DNA from: Halovenus amylolytica
Lineage (GTDB): Archaea; Halobacteriota; Halobacteria; Halobacteriales; Haloarculaceae
Assembly: GCA_004015825.1 (NCBI GenBank)
Contig: SAYS01000008.1
Location: 1-64,000, forward strand
Direction of reading: 5' to 3'
Length of the DNA stretch: 64,000 nucleotides
Under the pieces are notes generated by a model, which was given only the letters and a program-made list of their open reading frames with translations, did no database searches and was not told the DNA's origin. This document shows, piece by piece, positions 1 to 8,865 of the stretch (position 1 is the first letter of the stretch; each line of letters opens with the position of its first letter). Both the position numbers and the translations under genes were made by a program.

Positions 1-86
1 GGGCAGACAATTCTGTTTGTCGCTGTCAGCTAGATCTTCTGTGGTGACGGCTCGCTTCCGGTGTAATATTCACTGGTGATTGGGGC

Positions 87-114
87 GGGGTGTTCCCGGC
101 GGAACACCCCTTTC
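87..114 (+). terminator. Candidate hairpin terminator
   Basis: A perfect 10 bp stem (GGGGTGTTCC at 87-96 pairs with GGAACACCCC at 101-110) with a four-base loop is followed by TTTCT. It could end a plus-strand gene lying left of the window, or lie downstream of the minus-strand small gene that stops at 201. Archaeal termination depends mostly on T tracts, so the terminator role is inferred. Confidence 0.45.
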
Positions 115-200
115 TACGGTGCCCTCAGAGGATCAAGTCAGCACGGCTCACATCTTCATTCTACGCTTTCTCGAATGGATCGGCTGCTCACTGCGTGTGC

Positions 201-392
201 TTACTGCCACGTTTCCCCCATCGCTGAGTATATTGCCAGAGCAATCATTAATGCTCCACCACCAATAGCAATACTGGCTGTGTCCGCTCGAGCGGCTCCG
301 AAACCGAGCAACACGACACCCTGTACCCCCAGTATCCCCGTTATAATCAATTTCTGTTGTGGTGAGACCTCGGTTGAAGTGGCGCGGCTCAT
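201..392 (-). CDS. Small two-helix membrane protein
   Basis: This is a 63-residue protein with two hydrophobic helices (about residues 14-32 and 37-55) separated by a short loop, and a charged N-terminus. The ATG at 392 gives MSRATST; an in-frame TTG two codons upstream is possible but less likely. No family is recognised with certainty. Short two-helix proteins of this kind are common single genes in haloarchaea. It stands alone, with no convincing gene on either side until the divergent DUF2062 gene at 617. Confidence 0.55.
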   Translation of the reverse strand: MSRATSTEVSPQQKLIITGILGVQGVVLLGFGAARADTASIAIGGGALMIALAIYSAMGETWQ

Positions 393-616
393 GAACAAAG
401 CTATCGAGTGAAATCAAAAAACAATTGTGTTCACTCAAAACCCTGTACTGACCGAATCAGACGACCCCGATTCTCGGTTTGCGACGTGCAAGACTCGCGC
501 TCTGTATTCAGCACGGCTCCAAGAACATATCACCGGTTGAGGATTTCAACAGAGCCGTTTTTTTCGTTCTTTTCGGCCCAAGCGTTCATTAGTCCCCAGT
601 CCAATGCTGTTCTACG

Positions 617-1066
617 ATGAATCTCGTTTCGCCTGGAGAGTACAGTAGACGGCTCCAGGCGCGACTCCGACGTGCATTCACACAGGAGTTTCCACCACAC
701 CAGACCGCGATGAGCCTCTCGCTTGGCATCTTTCTGATGGCGCTGCCCAATCTCGGTGTGAGTGTCCTCTTGCTCGGAGCGATCGGATACCGGTACGACT
801 GGATCAACCGGATGGCGTTGCTTGCCGCGGTGATGATTCTGAACCCACTCGCGAAAGGGACTGTCTACGTGGTCAGTTTCGGGCTCGGGGCGACAATTCT
901 CGGTCCGATTCCCGGCGTATCAGCCAGTGATGTCTCGCTGTCTGCCGGCACCGACGTTCTCGTCCGACTCTTCCTCGGTAATCTGCTCTTTGCGGCCGGA
1001 CTCGCGGCGGCCGGATACGCCGTTGCGCTGTACGGTGTCCACGCAACCAGACGACGTCGCAGTTAA
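617..1066 (+). CDS. DUF2062 family membrane protein
   Basis: A 149-residue integral membrane protein resembling the DUF2062 family. An amphipathic, Arg-rich N-terminus (residues 1-25) precedes three or four hydrophobic stretches (about 30-55, 65-90, 110-135), and the protein ends in a run of arginines. The segment MILNPLAKGTVYVVSFGLG fits the N-P-(W/L)-x-K/T region typical of the family. The molecular function of DUF2062 is unknown. It converges on the sugar dehydrogenase lipoprotein gene, with 25 bp between their stops. Confidence 0.75.
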   Translation: MNLVSPGEYSRRLQARLRRAFTQEFPPHQTAMSLSLGIFLMALPNLGVSVLLLGAIGYRYDWINRMALLAAVMILNPLAKGTVYVVSFGLGATILGPIPGVSASDVSLSAGTDVLVRLFLGNLLFAAGLAAAGYAVALYGVHATRRRRS

Positions 1067-1091
1067 CGGTCCGGCTGGTTTTTCGACTGAT

Positions 1092-2330
1092 TCACTCGGG
1101 CGTGAGCCGGACGATCGGTCCTTCGGCCGTGTCCACAGCGACGTACAGGTGGCCCGAATCCGGCGCGACAGCCACGTCACGGATCCGCCAGTTTTCCTCG
1201 GCCAGCAGCGGATCGACTTCGGTGACATCCCGGCCGTCGACGGTGAACCGGCCGAGATAGCTGCCGGCCAGGTTACCGACGAACAGATCGCCCTGCCACG
1301 CCGGGAAGGCCGCACCGTCGTAGAAGGTTGTCCCGGCGGGCGGGAAACCACCGCTACCACACTCCCAGTAGTACACTGGTGCTGTCACGTCGTCGCGCTC
1401 GGCGTGGCCGACGGCGACCCGCTCGTCGGTGCCGTACTCACAGGCCTCGTCTGCGATCGGCCAGCCGTAGTTCTCGCCCGCTTCCACGATGTTGATCTCG
1501 TCGCCGTCGCGCTCGCCGTGTTCGCTCTGCCAGAGTGCGCCGGTCTCGGGGTGGACGGTCATCCCCTGTGCGTTCCGGTGACCGTAGCTGAAAATCGAGT
1601 CCACAGTATCGGGATCGTCGACGAAGGGGTTGTCCTCCGGGATCGTTCCGTCGGGTTCGAGTCGCAGCGTCGTCCCCAGTTCGTTCGTCCTGTCCTGTGC
1701 GACGTGGTCCGGGCCGAAGTTCTTGAACTGCCGGTCACCGACGGTCATATACACCATCCCGTCCTCGCCGAAGACCACTCTGGAGCCGTAGTGGCCGGTC
1801 GAATCGACGTACGGCTCTGCGACGTGAATCTGCTCGAACGCCCCGAGTGTCCCTCCCTCGCGATCGAGGCGGCCCCGACCGAGGTGTGTCGCCGTCTCGC
1901 CGGCGTCGTTTCTCGCGGCGTAGGTCAGATATATCCAGGATGGGTCGGGGAAGTCGGGGTGGACAGCAACGTCGAGGAGTCCACCCTGGCCAGCATCGTA
2001 GACCTCGGGCGTGCCGTCGATCGATTCGACAGCACCAGCCTCGGTGTCGAGCAGTTTCAGACCGCCGGCTTTTTCCGTGACGAGCAGTGCCGATTCGTCG
2101 AGAAACGCCATCCCCCACGGGTAACTCACCGTCCGTGTCAGTTCGTCGAGTTCGAACGCTGCCGTCCCGTGCTCGTCGTCCGCTGACTGTTCCGGTTGCT
2201 CGCCGTCTCCGGACTCTCCATTCTCACCCCGGGATTCGAGACAGCCCGCAACGCCGATACATCCCGTTGCTGTACTCAGTTTCAGGAACGCTCGTCGGTG
2301 GAGTCTGTCTGAAGCGGTCATCGGGGGCAC
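1092..2330 (-). CDS. PQQ-dependent sugar dehydrogenase family lipoprotein
   Basis: A 412-residue exported beta-propeller enzyme of the glucose/sorbosone dehydrogenase family (YliI-like aldose sugar dehydrogenases). The N-terminus carries a twin-arginine signal (HRRAFLKLS) followed by a lipobox-like GVAGC at about residues 25-29, so the protein is expected outside the cell, anchored by lipid. A Glu/Asp-rich linker follows (about 30-55). The propeller shows family motifs: WGMAFLDESALLVTEKAGGL, DVAVHPDFP, YGHRNAQGM, SEHGERDGDEIN and NYGWP. PQQ dependence is inferred from the family; no PQQ biosynthesis genes are in the window. A second in-frame ATG lies three codons downstream. Confidence 0.88.
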   Translation of the reverse strand: MPPMTASDRLHRRAFLKLSTATGCIGVAGCLESRGENGESGDGEQPEQSADDEHGTAAFELDELTRTVSYPWGMAFLDESALLVTEKAGGLKLLDTEAGAVESIDGTPEVYDAGQGGLLDVAVHPDFPDPSWIYLTYAARNDAGETATHLGRGRLDREGGTLGAFEQIHVAEPYVDSTGHYGSRVVFGEDGMVYMTVGDRQFKNFGPDHVAQDRTNELGTTLRLEPDGTIPEDNPFVDDPDTVDSIFSYGHRNAQGMTVHPETGALWQSEHGERDGDEINIVEAGENYGWPIADEACEYGTDERVAVGHAERDDVTAPVYYWECGSGGFPPAGTTFYDGAAFPAWQGDLFVGNLAGSYLGRFTVDGRDVTEVDPLLAEENWRIRDVAVAPDSGHLYVAVDTAEGPIVRLTPE

Positions 2331-2415
2331 TGATCGCTTCTAGAGTGTTCGTCGAAATGAACGTTCTGTGTCGGGACCCGATCTGCAACGTAGGAGACCA
2401 CTCCGGACGGCACGA

Positions 2416-3339
2416 TCAAAAGAAGAGTGCCGGCACAGTGTTCCGGAAGATGTTGAGCGAGATGACGAACAGGAGGGCGACGACGAACCAGTTGAATTTC
2501 TCCTCGTCTACCTCGAGCCGTCGCAGGTAGCTTCCCACGAGCAGGCCGACGATCGTGACGACAGCGATGACCGAGCCGAGCCACAGGCGGTACGTCGTCA
2601 GCAGATCAGTAAACAGCGCCATCTGGACGATCCGAACCGTAAATATCGTTCCGAGAACCATCGAGAGTCCGCCGATGTAGCGCTCGGTATCCCGCTCGAA
2701 GGTGTGGAAGTACGTCGGGAGGAGCGGGCCGAGATTGGCAACCGAGAGCAAAAACCCCTGGAGGAAGCCGGCGACACTCAGTGCGACGGGGTTGTGTGTC
2801 CGTTCGACCACGACGAAATCCTGGATGAGCTGGAAGACCACGTACGCGAGAATGACGAGCCCGATGAGGAAGGGAACGATCGGGCCGGTGCTGTACTCGG
2901 CGAGAAACCCGACTCCGATGATCGTCCCGACGACGGCGGTAAGCAGCAGGAGCCACTCCTCCCGGATGAACGCGAGTCCGGTATCGGTCTCGCCGATCTG
3001 GAACATGTTGAGCATCCACGGTGGAATCGCCAGGACGACGACGGCAACTGTCGGATCGATCACCGTCGCGAATATCGGCGTCGTGATGAGCGCGTAGCCG
3101 AATCCGACCATCCCCTTGACGACCCCGGCCGTGATCGCTACGAGTACGAACCCCCCGAGCAGCCCCAGCGAGATCTCGGACTCGAGGCCCCTGTCGAGGC
3201 TGTCGAAGCCCGGAAAGAAGACGACTGAACACGAGAGCACTGTGAGCGTCGCGAACACCATCATCACCTCGCGATACTGAAACTCGAAGAGATTCGTGAC
3301 GAACTGTCCGGCGTCGATTCTGGATTCGGGTGAACTCAT
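2416..3339 (-). CDS. TauE/SafE family permease (anion exporter)
   Basis: A 307-residue polytopic membrane protein of the TauE/SafE (formerly DUF81) family, whose members export sulfite or organosulfonates. Around eight hydrophobic segments are visible. The family pattern GxVKGMVGFGYALITTPI occurs near residues 73-90, with a second, weaker internal repeat in the C-terminal half (GFLQGFLLSVANLGPLLPT). It lies 85 bp downstream of the start of the sugar dehydrogenase gene on the same strand but is probably separately transcribed. The substrate is not predictable. Confidence 0.85.
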   Translation of the reverse strand: MSSPESRIDAGQFVTNLFEFQYREVMMVFATLTVLSCSVVFFPGFDSLDRGLESEISLGLLGGFVLVAITAGVVKGMVGFGYALITTPIFATVIDPTVAVVVLAIPPWMLNMFQIGETDTGLAFIREEWLLLLTAVVGTIIGVGFLAEYSTGPIVPFLIGLVILAYVVFQLIQDFVVVERTHNPVALSVAGFLQGFLLSVANLGPLLPTYFHTFERDTERYIGGLSMVLGTIFTVRIVQMALFTDLLTTYRLWLGSVIAVVTIVGLLVGSYLRRLEVDEEKFNWFVVALLFVISLNIFRNTVPALFF

Positions 3340-3599
3340 TACTTGCGCGCAGAGATAACTGCGCCTGTAACTGTTTCGGGAGTGTAACCTATCTGTGTCC
3401 CTGTGACGGCGATATCTACGGCTATCTGGGCGGGTTCAAGACTGCCCCCATCTCGGTATCTTCGACTGTACGACCGCAAACCATCTATTTCGAAGCTCCC
3501 GAACCGTCATAGATAGCGGCAATTGTAGATTCTGTCTCCTGTGCTGTTCTTTCGAACTGCTCCGAAAGGGAATTACGCGGTGGGGACAACCCTCGGATA

Positions 3600-4880
3600 A
3601 TGGAGATACTGGAGATCGCTCGCGGGGCGCTTTCTTCCGGCCCGATCTGTGATCCCTGCCTCGGCCGGCTGGTCGCCGACCGAAGTTTTGGGCTCTCGAA
3701 TCGGGACCGTGGAGCTGGACTACGGACGACCGTCGCGCTCGCCGACGACACGGATTTCGAACCCCACGAGGGGGACTGTTGGGTCTGTGAAGAGGAGTGT
3801 GACCGTTTCGAGTGGTGGGCAGACCAGGCTGTCGGGATGGTCCACGGCTACGAGTTCGACAGCTACCAGATCGGGACGAAGGTGCCACCGCTGCTCGAAG
3901 AGAACGACCGACTGCTGCGCGAGGACGTCGGCCTGGAGCCCGAGGCTGGCGAACTCATGAAAAGCGAGTTCAACCGCGAGGTCGGCAAACGGTTCGGCGA
4001 GGCGACCGGCACCGAGGTCGATTTCGGACGGCCGGACGTCCTCTTGCTCTGTGATCTGGCGACCGACGAGATCGAACTGCAGGTCAACTCGGCGTTCGTC
4101 TACGGCCGGTATCGGAAACTCGAACGCGACATTCCCCAGACGAAATGGCCCTGCCGGGACTGTAACGGCACCGGGATCGACCGCGACGAGAAATGCAGTG
4201 GCTGTGATGGCACCGGGTTCCGCTACGACGAGAGCGTCGAGCAGCTGACTGCACCGGTCGTCGAGGAGGCGATGGACGGCACCGAGAGCACCTTCCACGG
4301 CGCTGGCCGCGAGGACGTCGACGCGCTGATGCTCGGGACCGGCCGTCCGTTCGTCATCGAGGTCAAAGAGCCACGGCGCCGGAACGTCGACCCCGACGAA
4401 CTCGAAGCCGAGATCAACGACTTTGCCGACGGCAAGGCCGAGGTCGAGGGGCTCCGACTCGCGACCCACGAGATGGTCGAACGCGTCAAGGAACACGATG
4501 CGAGCAAGACCTACCGGATGGACGTCGCCCTCGACGAGGCAGTCGACCAGGCGGCGTTCGACGATGCACTCGACGAACTCGACGGCGCGACGATCTACCA
4601 GGACACCCCGCAACGCGTCTCACACCGGCGGGCTGCGAAGACGCGCACACGTGAAGTCTACGATATCGAGGGTGAACTCGAAGACGACCGGACGGCGACA
4701 CTCACCGTCCACGGCGAGGGCGGACTCTACGTCAAAGAACTCGTCAGCAGCGACGAGGGCCGAACCGAACCGAGTCTCGCGGGGACACTCGGCGTCGGAG
4801 CGACCGTCACTGCACTCGACGTCCTTTCCGTCGAGGGCGAAGCGGAGTCGTTCGAACAGCCGGAATACTTCCGCGAGTAG
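3600..4880 (+). CDS. pus10: tRNA pseudouridine(54/55) synthase Pus10
   Basis: A 426-residue enzyme that converts U54 and U55 of tRNA to pseudouridine. The N-terminal zinc-binding part has CDPCLGRL near residue 18 and WVCEEEC near residue 61. The central THUMP-like part ends with the catalytic Asp motif GREDVDALMLGTGRPFVIEV (about residues 237-256). Between them a DnaJ-like double CxxCxGxG element is inserted (CRDCNGTG and CSGCDGTG, about residues 184-208). The C-terminal segment YVKELVSSDEGRTEPSL is the usual Pus10 end. It sits directly upstream of a secreted protein gene without obvious functional linkage. Confidence 0.93.
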   Translation: MEILEIARGALSSGPICDPCLGRLVADRSFGLSNRDRGAGLRTTVALADDTDFEPHEGDCWVCEEECDRFEWWADQAVGMVHGYEFDSYQIGTKVPPLLEENDRLLREDVGLEPEAGELMKSEFNREVGKRFGEATGTEVDFGRPDVLLLCDLATDEIELQVNSAFVYGRYRKLERDIPQTKWPCRDCNGTGIDRDEKCSGCDGTGFRYDESVEQLTAPVVEEAMDGTESTFHGAGREDVDALMLGTGRPFVIEVKEPRRRNVDPDELEAEINDFADGKAEVEGLRLATHEMVERVKEHDASKTYRMDVALDEAVDQAAFDDALDELDGATIYQDTPQRVSHRRAAKTRTREVYDIEGELEDDRTATLTVHGEGGLYVKELVSSDEGRTEPSLAGTLGVGATVTALDVLSVEGEAESFEQPEYFRE

Positions 4881-4917
4881 CCAGTACACCTATTTTAATC
4901 GAGCCCAGAACTGGCCT

Positions 4918-6954
4918 GTGAACAGACGAGTTCGTGTTGTCGTTGCCGTCGTCCTTTTCGCAGTGGTGCTTTCGGCCGGTTCGGTCGGGATCGCTGGGGC
5001 CGAACACGGCGAGCAGACCGACGAGTACGATGTCATCGAGGTTCGAACGGTGACAGCGGAGAACACCGACACCGGAGAGTTGCGAGCAAGATACAGCTAT
5101 CATATCGGTGAGAAAACGCGAGAACTCACCGTGTCGGTTCTCTCCGGTGAGGAGCCAACCAGTGTGGACGGGTTCGAACCGACCGGTGAGCCGAACGTCT
5201 ACGAGTGGGACGAACAGACCGAGAGTCCTTCCTTCGAGTTCGGTATCGAGGCGAACCGATCGGATTCGCGCAACGACGGTCTCGCATCTGTCGACACCGG
5301 CGAGTGGGCGATCATTGGTACCAACGCACTCCCGAGAACGGAGATTCGACCCGTTGCACTGGAGTCCGATCTCGACGATATCGAAATCGACTGGGTAACT
5401 GTCGCTGGTGAGAGCGAGGGGATCGCCGGTGATGGCATCGTCTACTTCGGGGGCTACGACCGCTACGGGTTCGACAACGGGATCGATGTCGTCGTCAGCG
5501 ACCCCGCCGATCCAGGGTCGCAGGCGGACATCGACGAGCTCGGACGGACACTCGAACAGCTCTCGGCGGGGTTCACCGCCGGGACCGACGGTGATGTCAC
5601 GGCCTTCGTCGTCACCTCGCCGCTCCGGCTGGGCGGGCTCTCGGTCGGGGGTGATTTCTGGCTCCACGACGAGACGCTTCCACCGGAGACCGTCCTCCAC
5701 CACGAGTTCGCACACACGCGACAGCAGTACCGACCGACAGACGCCGTCGCGTGGACGATCGAGGGCGGTGCGGAGTACTACGGTTCGCTGCTGGCGCTCA
5801 CACAGGGCGATATCCAGTACCACGAGTTTCGGGAACGGCTCGACCGCGGGACGGAGTACGACGACGTCGTCCTCGCGGATCGGAGTAGCTGGGTCGGGAC
5901 GGACGGTGACTACGAACAGGGTGCGATGGTGCTCGCTGCACTCGACGGCGTCATCCGTGAGAACAGTGCGAACACACTTCTGGACGTTCTCCGGGCGAAA
6001 AACGAATACGACGGCGAGATTTCCGCCGATCGTTTCGAATCGATCTCTTCGGACGCTGCAGGACGCGATCTCGGTGGATTCTTCGAGGCGTACGTCCGGT
6101 CGACACCGCCCGACATCGACGTTCCCTCGCCGGTCGTCTACGACGGGCCAAACGACGGTGCAGCCCCAGAAATCCACCTCGACGACGTCGAATTCGATCC
6201 GAACGGTCTGACCGAGATTCCGTTGACTATCGAAAATACGGGCTCCGAGACGAGTCTCGCACCCCGACTCGCGGCCGAGAGTTCGGCGGCTATCGAGCTA
6301 ATCTCGGCCGACGGCACAGTGAGCGAGGTCGCGGATGGCTGGGTGTTCGAACACATCGAATCCGGGGAGACGCAGACCGCCACGATCACTGTCGAGGCGG
6401 CGGTCCCTGACGAGGCGACTGTCGATCTCTCGGTCGAGGATATGAGTGGCCAGGGCGACAGCGCAATCGTCTCCTTCGAAGAACTCCCTGCTGTCGAAGC
6501 GACGCTGGAGAGTCCTGCCACTGTCGCAGCGGGTGACCCCGTCGAACTCGTCGCCGACAGTAACATCGGGGACGACCGGATCGAACAGTACGAGTTCACA
6601 GTCGGTAGCGAGCAGGCCACCTCGACCGATCGGGCGATCGAGTACACGTTCGGGTCGGCCGGGGAGTACAACCTCTCCGTTGCTGTCGTCACCGTCGACG
6701 GCCGGACCGGGACAGCGAGTCGTTCGATTTCGGTCACGGAAGCCGAGCCGACCGACCAGACCGAACCCGACGATGGAAATACCAGTACTGGCCCATCCGA
6801 TCCGCAGGCGGACGATTCGAGTACTGGGTCCGACGAGTCAGACACACAGCAAGGCGACGACGCGATCGGACCTGGCTTCGGCGTGGCCGTCGCGGTCACG
6901 GTGGTCGTCTTCCTCGGCTTGCTCGCCAGCCGTGCCGGAGAGAAGCATACTTAA
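4918..6954 (+). CDS. Secreted HExxH metalloprotease-like protein with PKD-like domain and PGF-CTERM-like anchor
   Basis: A 678-residue surface protein. The GTG start at 4918 was chosen because it gives an immediate signal peptide (VNRRVRVVVAVVLFAVVLSA, then AGAEH); the frame is open further upstream only as a shadow of Pus10. HEFAHTRQQ followed by EGGAEYY at about residues 262-288 is an HExxH...E gluzincin-like zinc site. The C-terminal half has a CARDB/PKD-like Ig region (about 530-610), a Thr/Ser/Asp-rich linker, then GPGFGVAVAVTVVVFLGLLA plus basic residues. That tail fits a PGF-CTERM archaeosortase sorting signal, implying a cell-surface location. Proteolysis is inferred from the motif only. 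Confidence 0.8.
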   Translation: MNRRVRVVVAVVLFAVVLSAGSVGIAGAEHGEQTDEYDVIEVRTVTAENTDTGELRARYSYHIGEKTRELTVSVLSGEEPTSVDGFEPTGEPNVYEWDEQTESPSFEFGIEANRSDSRNDGLASVDTGEWAIIGTNALPRTEIRPVALESDLDDIEIDWVTVAGESEGIAGDGIVYFGGYDRYGFDNGIDVVVSDPADPGSQADIDELGRTLEQLSAGFTAGTDGDVTAFVVTSPLRLGGLSVGGDFWLHDETLPPETVLHHEFAHTRQQYRPTDAVAWTIEGGAEYYGSLLALTQGDIQYHEFRERLDRGTEYDDVVLADRSSWVGTDGDYEQGAMVLAALDGVIRENSANTLLDVLRAKNEYDGEISADRFESISSDAAGRDLGGFFEAYVRSTPPDIDVPSPVVYDGPNDGAAPEIHLDDVEFDPNGLTEIPLTIENTGSETSLAPRLAAESSAAIELISADGTVSEVADGWVFEHIESGETQTATITVEAAVPDEATVDLSVEDMSGQGDSAIVSFEELPAVEATLESPATVAAGDPVELVADSNIGDDRIEQYEFTVGSEQATSTDRAIEYTFGSAGEYNLSVAVVTVDGRTGTASRSISVTEAEPTDQTEPDDGNTSTGPSDPQADDSSTGSDESDTQQGDDAIGPGFGVAVAVTVVVFLGLLASRAGEKHT

Positions 6955-6978
6955 CTTCCCCCGTCTACCACTCGTCGT

Positions 6979-7614
6979 ATGCACTTCGGTGCCGACGAGG
7001 CCGGCAAGGGGCCAGTGCTTGGCTCGATGTTCGTCGCCGCCGTCCGAGCAGAGCCCACCGAACTGCCCGACGACGTCGGGGACTCGAAATCGATCGCGTC
7101 GGCAAAGCGCCAGGCACTCGCGGCAGCGATCCGAGAGCAGGCCGCGGCCACCGAAGTCGTCGAAATCCCCGTCGAGCGGATCGACGACCCCGAGACGGAT
7201 ATGAACGGGCTGACCGTCGCTGGCCACGCCGAGGCTGTCTCTGCCGTGGCCGAGGCCGGTGGTGCTGGCTACGTGGACGCCTGTGACACCAACGCCGTCC
7301 GATTCGAACGCCGGGTGGGAAAACAGATCGACTACGAACTCGATCTCCGTGCCGAACACGGGGCCGACGAGAGCTACCGGATCGTCGGCGCAGCGAGTAT
7401 TCTCGCGAAAGTCGCCAGGGAGCGCCACGTCGACGAACTCGCAGCCGACTACGGCGAGGTGGGCAGTGGCTATCCGAGCGATCCGACGACCCGGACATTT
7501 CTGGAATCGTTCGTCGAAGAACACGGTCGGCTGCCGGCCTGTGCCCGCAGGTCCTGGCAAACGAGTCAGGACGTTCTCAACGCGGTCGATCAGTCCTCAC
7601 TGACCGATTTTTGA
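6979..7614 (+). CDS. rnhB: Ribonuclease HII
   Basis: A 211-residue type 2 RNase H that cleaves RNA in RNA-DNA hybrids and at misincorporated ribonucleotides. The N-terminus MHFGADEAGKGPVLGSM contains the DEAGKG catalytic block. YVDACDTNAVRFE carries a further acidic residue (DxCD), and the segment YRIVGAASILAKVARERH is the archaeal RNase HII signature. GSGYPSDPTTRTFL near the C-terminus is also typical. It starts 24 bp after the secreted protein gene. A separate RNase HI-type gene lies at 21877. Confidence 0.95.
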   Translation: MHFGADEAGKGPVLGSMFVAAVRAEPTELPDDVGDSKSIASAKRQALAAAIREQAAATEVVEIPVERIDDPETDMNGLTVAGHAEAVSAVAEAGGAGYVDACDTNAVRFERRVGKQIDYELDLRAEHGADESYRIVGAASILAKVARERHVDELAADYGEVGSGYPSDPTTRTFLESFVEEHGRLPACARRSWQTSQDVLNAVDQSSLTDF

Positions 7615-7616
7615 TC

Positions 7617-7883
7617 CTACTGTGTCATCTCTGTGGTAGTCTGTGACTCGGTCGTCCCGCCGGGTTCGCGTGACTCTGCTAGCTGAGCCTCCGTCGCTCC
7701 GATCGCAACGACGACGAATACAAGATAGAAGGCCAGCGTCGACAGCATCACCCACAGGTGGACCATCGAATCGACCTCGATCCCGGCGAGCAGTAATGCG
7801 CTTTTCGTCTGCCAGACGAACACGAACAGCATGACCGTGCTGACGACGATCCCTTCCGGTGTCCGTGGAAGTGGATTTTCCAT
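7617..7883 (-). CDS. Small membrane protein, conserved haloarchaeal type
   Basis: An 88-residue protein starting at MENPLPRTPEG, with two hydrophobic helices (about 12-35 and 43-65) and a hydrophilic Thr/Gln-rich tail. The ATG at 7883 is preferred over the in-frame upstream start at 7910, which would add nine residues in poor context. It converges with rnhB, with stops three bases apart. I do not recognise a characterised family, so function is unknown. Confidence 0.65.
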   Translation of the reverse strand: MENPLPRTPEGIVVSTVMLFVFVWQTKSALLLAGIEVDSMVHLWVMLSTLAFYLVFVVVAIGATEAQLAESREPGGTTESQTTTEMTQ

Positions 7884-8027
7884 GGCGATTACTCTAATAC
7901 CAGTCTGCAAAAACTTACCTTCGAATCTAACTCGCCGATAATCGCCGGAATCTTTATATCACTCTCCCCGGTGTGGTCCAGAGAACTCGCCGAGTGCGGA
8001 GTGACCCCCACTGGCTGTGACCGACGC

Positions 8028-8480
8028 CTACGTCTCCGTCTCCTCGGGGTCACTCCGGGCGACGGTGACGGGGACTGGCGACCGTCGAACGACGTTTTCT
8101 GCGACGCTACCGAGCAGCAGTCGGGAGACTCCCTGCCGTCCGTGGCTTCCCATCACGACGTGGTCGATATCCGTCTCGGTCGCCATCTCGACGATGGTCT
8201 GTGCGGGCTTGCCGACCTCGACGAGCCGTTCGGTGTCGACACCGGCCGCCGATGCCTGGCTTTCCAGTTCCGCGAACTGTTCGTCGGCCCGCTCTTTTTC
8301 CCGCTCGTACCAGCTGTCCGGGATGTTCGGAATCGCCGTTTCGGCGCTGAAACTCGCCTCGGCCGGATCGATGACGTGCAACAACACGATCGTTCCGTCT
8401 TCGAACAGCTCGATCGCCAGATCACAGGCGGCGATGGCCTGGTCCGACTGGTCTACCGGTAGCAGTATCCGTGAGCCCAT
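8028..8480 (-). CDS. Universal stress protein UspA family
   Basis: A 150-residue single-domain Usp protein with a Rossmann-like fold. The N-terminal strand RILLPVDQSDQA holds the usual nucleotide-contact Asp. The ATP-binding signature GSHGRQGVSRLLLGSVAENV (G-2x-G-9x-G-S) lies at about residues 113-132, followed by SPVPVTVAR. The full ATP motif suggests the nucleotide-binding subclass. It is monocistronic, divergent from the small gene at 8591. The downstream partner is unknown. Confidence 0.92.
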   Translation of the reverse strand: MGSRILLPVDQSDQAIAACDLAIELFEDGTIVLLHVIDPAEASFSAETAIPNIPDSWYEREKERADEQFAELESQASAAGVDTERLVEVGKPAQTIVEMATETDIDHVVMGSHGRQGVSRLLLGSVAENVVRRSPVPVTVARSDPEETET

Positions 8481-8590
8481 AGGCCGTCTTTATCTCCCCC
8501 GAGGGTTGAATCATTTTGTATCCCTGTTGATATGTGCTGCTCTCTGTGGCAGTTTCGACACACCTATACGAAGACACTACCCAACATACG

Positions 8591-8794
8591 ATGATGACAG
8601 ATGTAGCTCGACTGCGTAACAGCACGCAGATCCTGCTACCGGGTGACTCTCTTTCCGGACTCAGGGGGGATCTGGAAGAACGGTTTACCGTCACGGTCAG
8701 ACGGGAGGAGACGCAGGTTCGAATCATCGGGAGTCCAGTCGAAATCAAAAGTGTCAGCGATTTTCTGGCTCGAAACGGGATTGCGGTCGCGTAG
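8591..8794 (+). CDS. Small conserved protein upstream of rpl11
   Basis: A 67-residue soluble protein starting MMTDVARLRNSTQILLPGDS. The ATG at 8591 is favoured over an upstream in-frame start at 8534, because a TATA-like and transcription-start region would otherwise lie inside the reading frame. No family is recognised. Its beta-alpha pattern (LEERFTVTVRREETQVRIIG, then VEIKSVSDFLARNGI) resembles a small nucleic-acid-binding fold such as KH, but this is only an impression. It is 71 bp upstream of rpl11 on the same strand. Confidence 0.6.
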   Translation: MMTDVARLRNSTQILLPGDSLSGLRGDLEERFTVTVRREETQVRIIGSPVEIKSVSDFLARNGIAVA

Positions 8795-8865
8795 GGGTGT
8801 CTGGGGGCCGTTTTACTCTGGCCGCGAAAAGGAATTCTTAAACCCACGCCGACGGAGTAACTGGT

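Noticed and set aside
927..2186. Long plus-strand open frame across the sugar dehydrogenase gene
   Set aside because: It is antisense to a well-supported family; long antisense frames are expected in high-GC haloarchaeal genes. The same reasoning removes the long frames at 4807-6177 (minus), 31017-32576 (minus) and 39891-40961 (minus).
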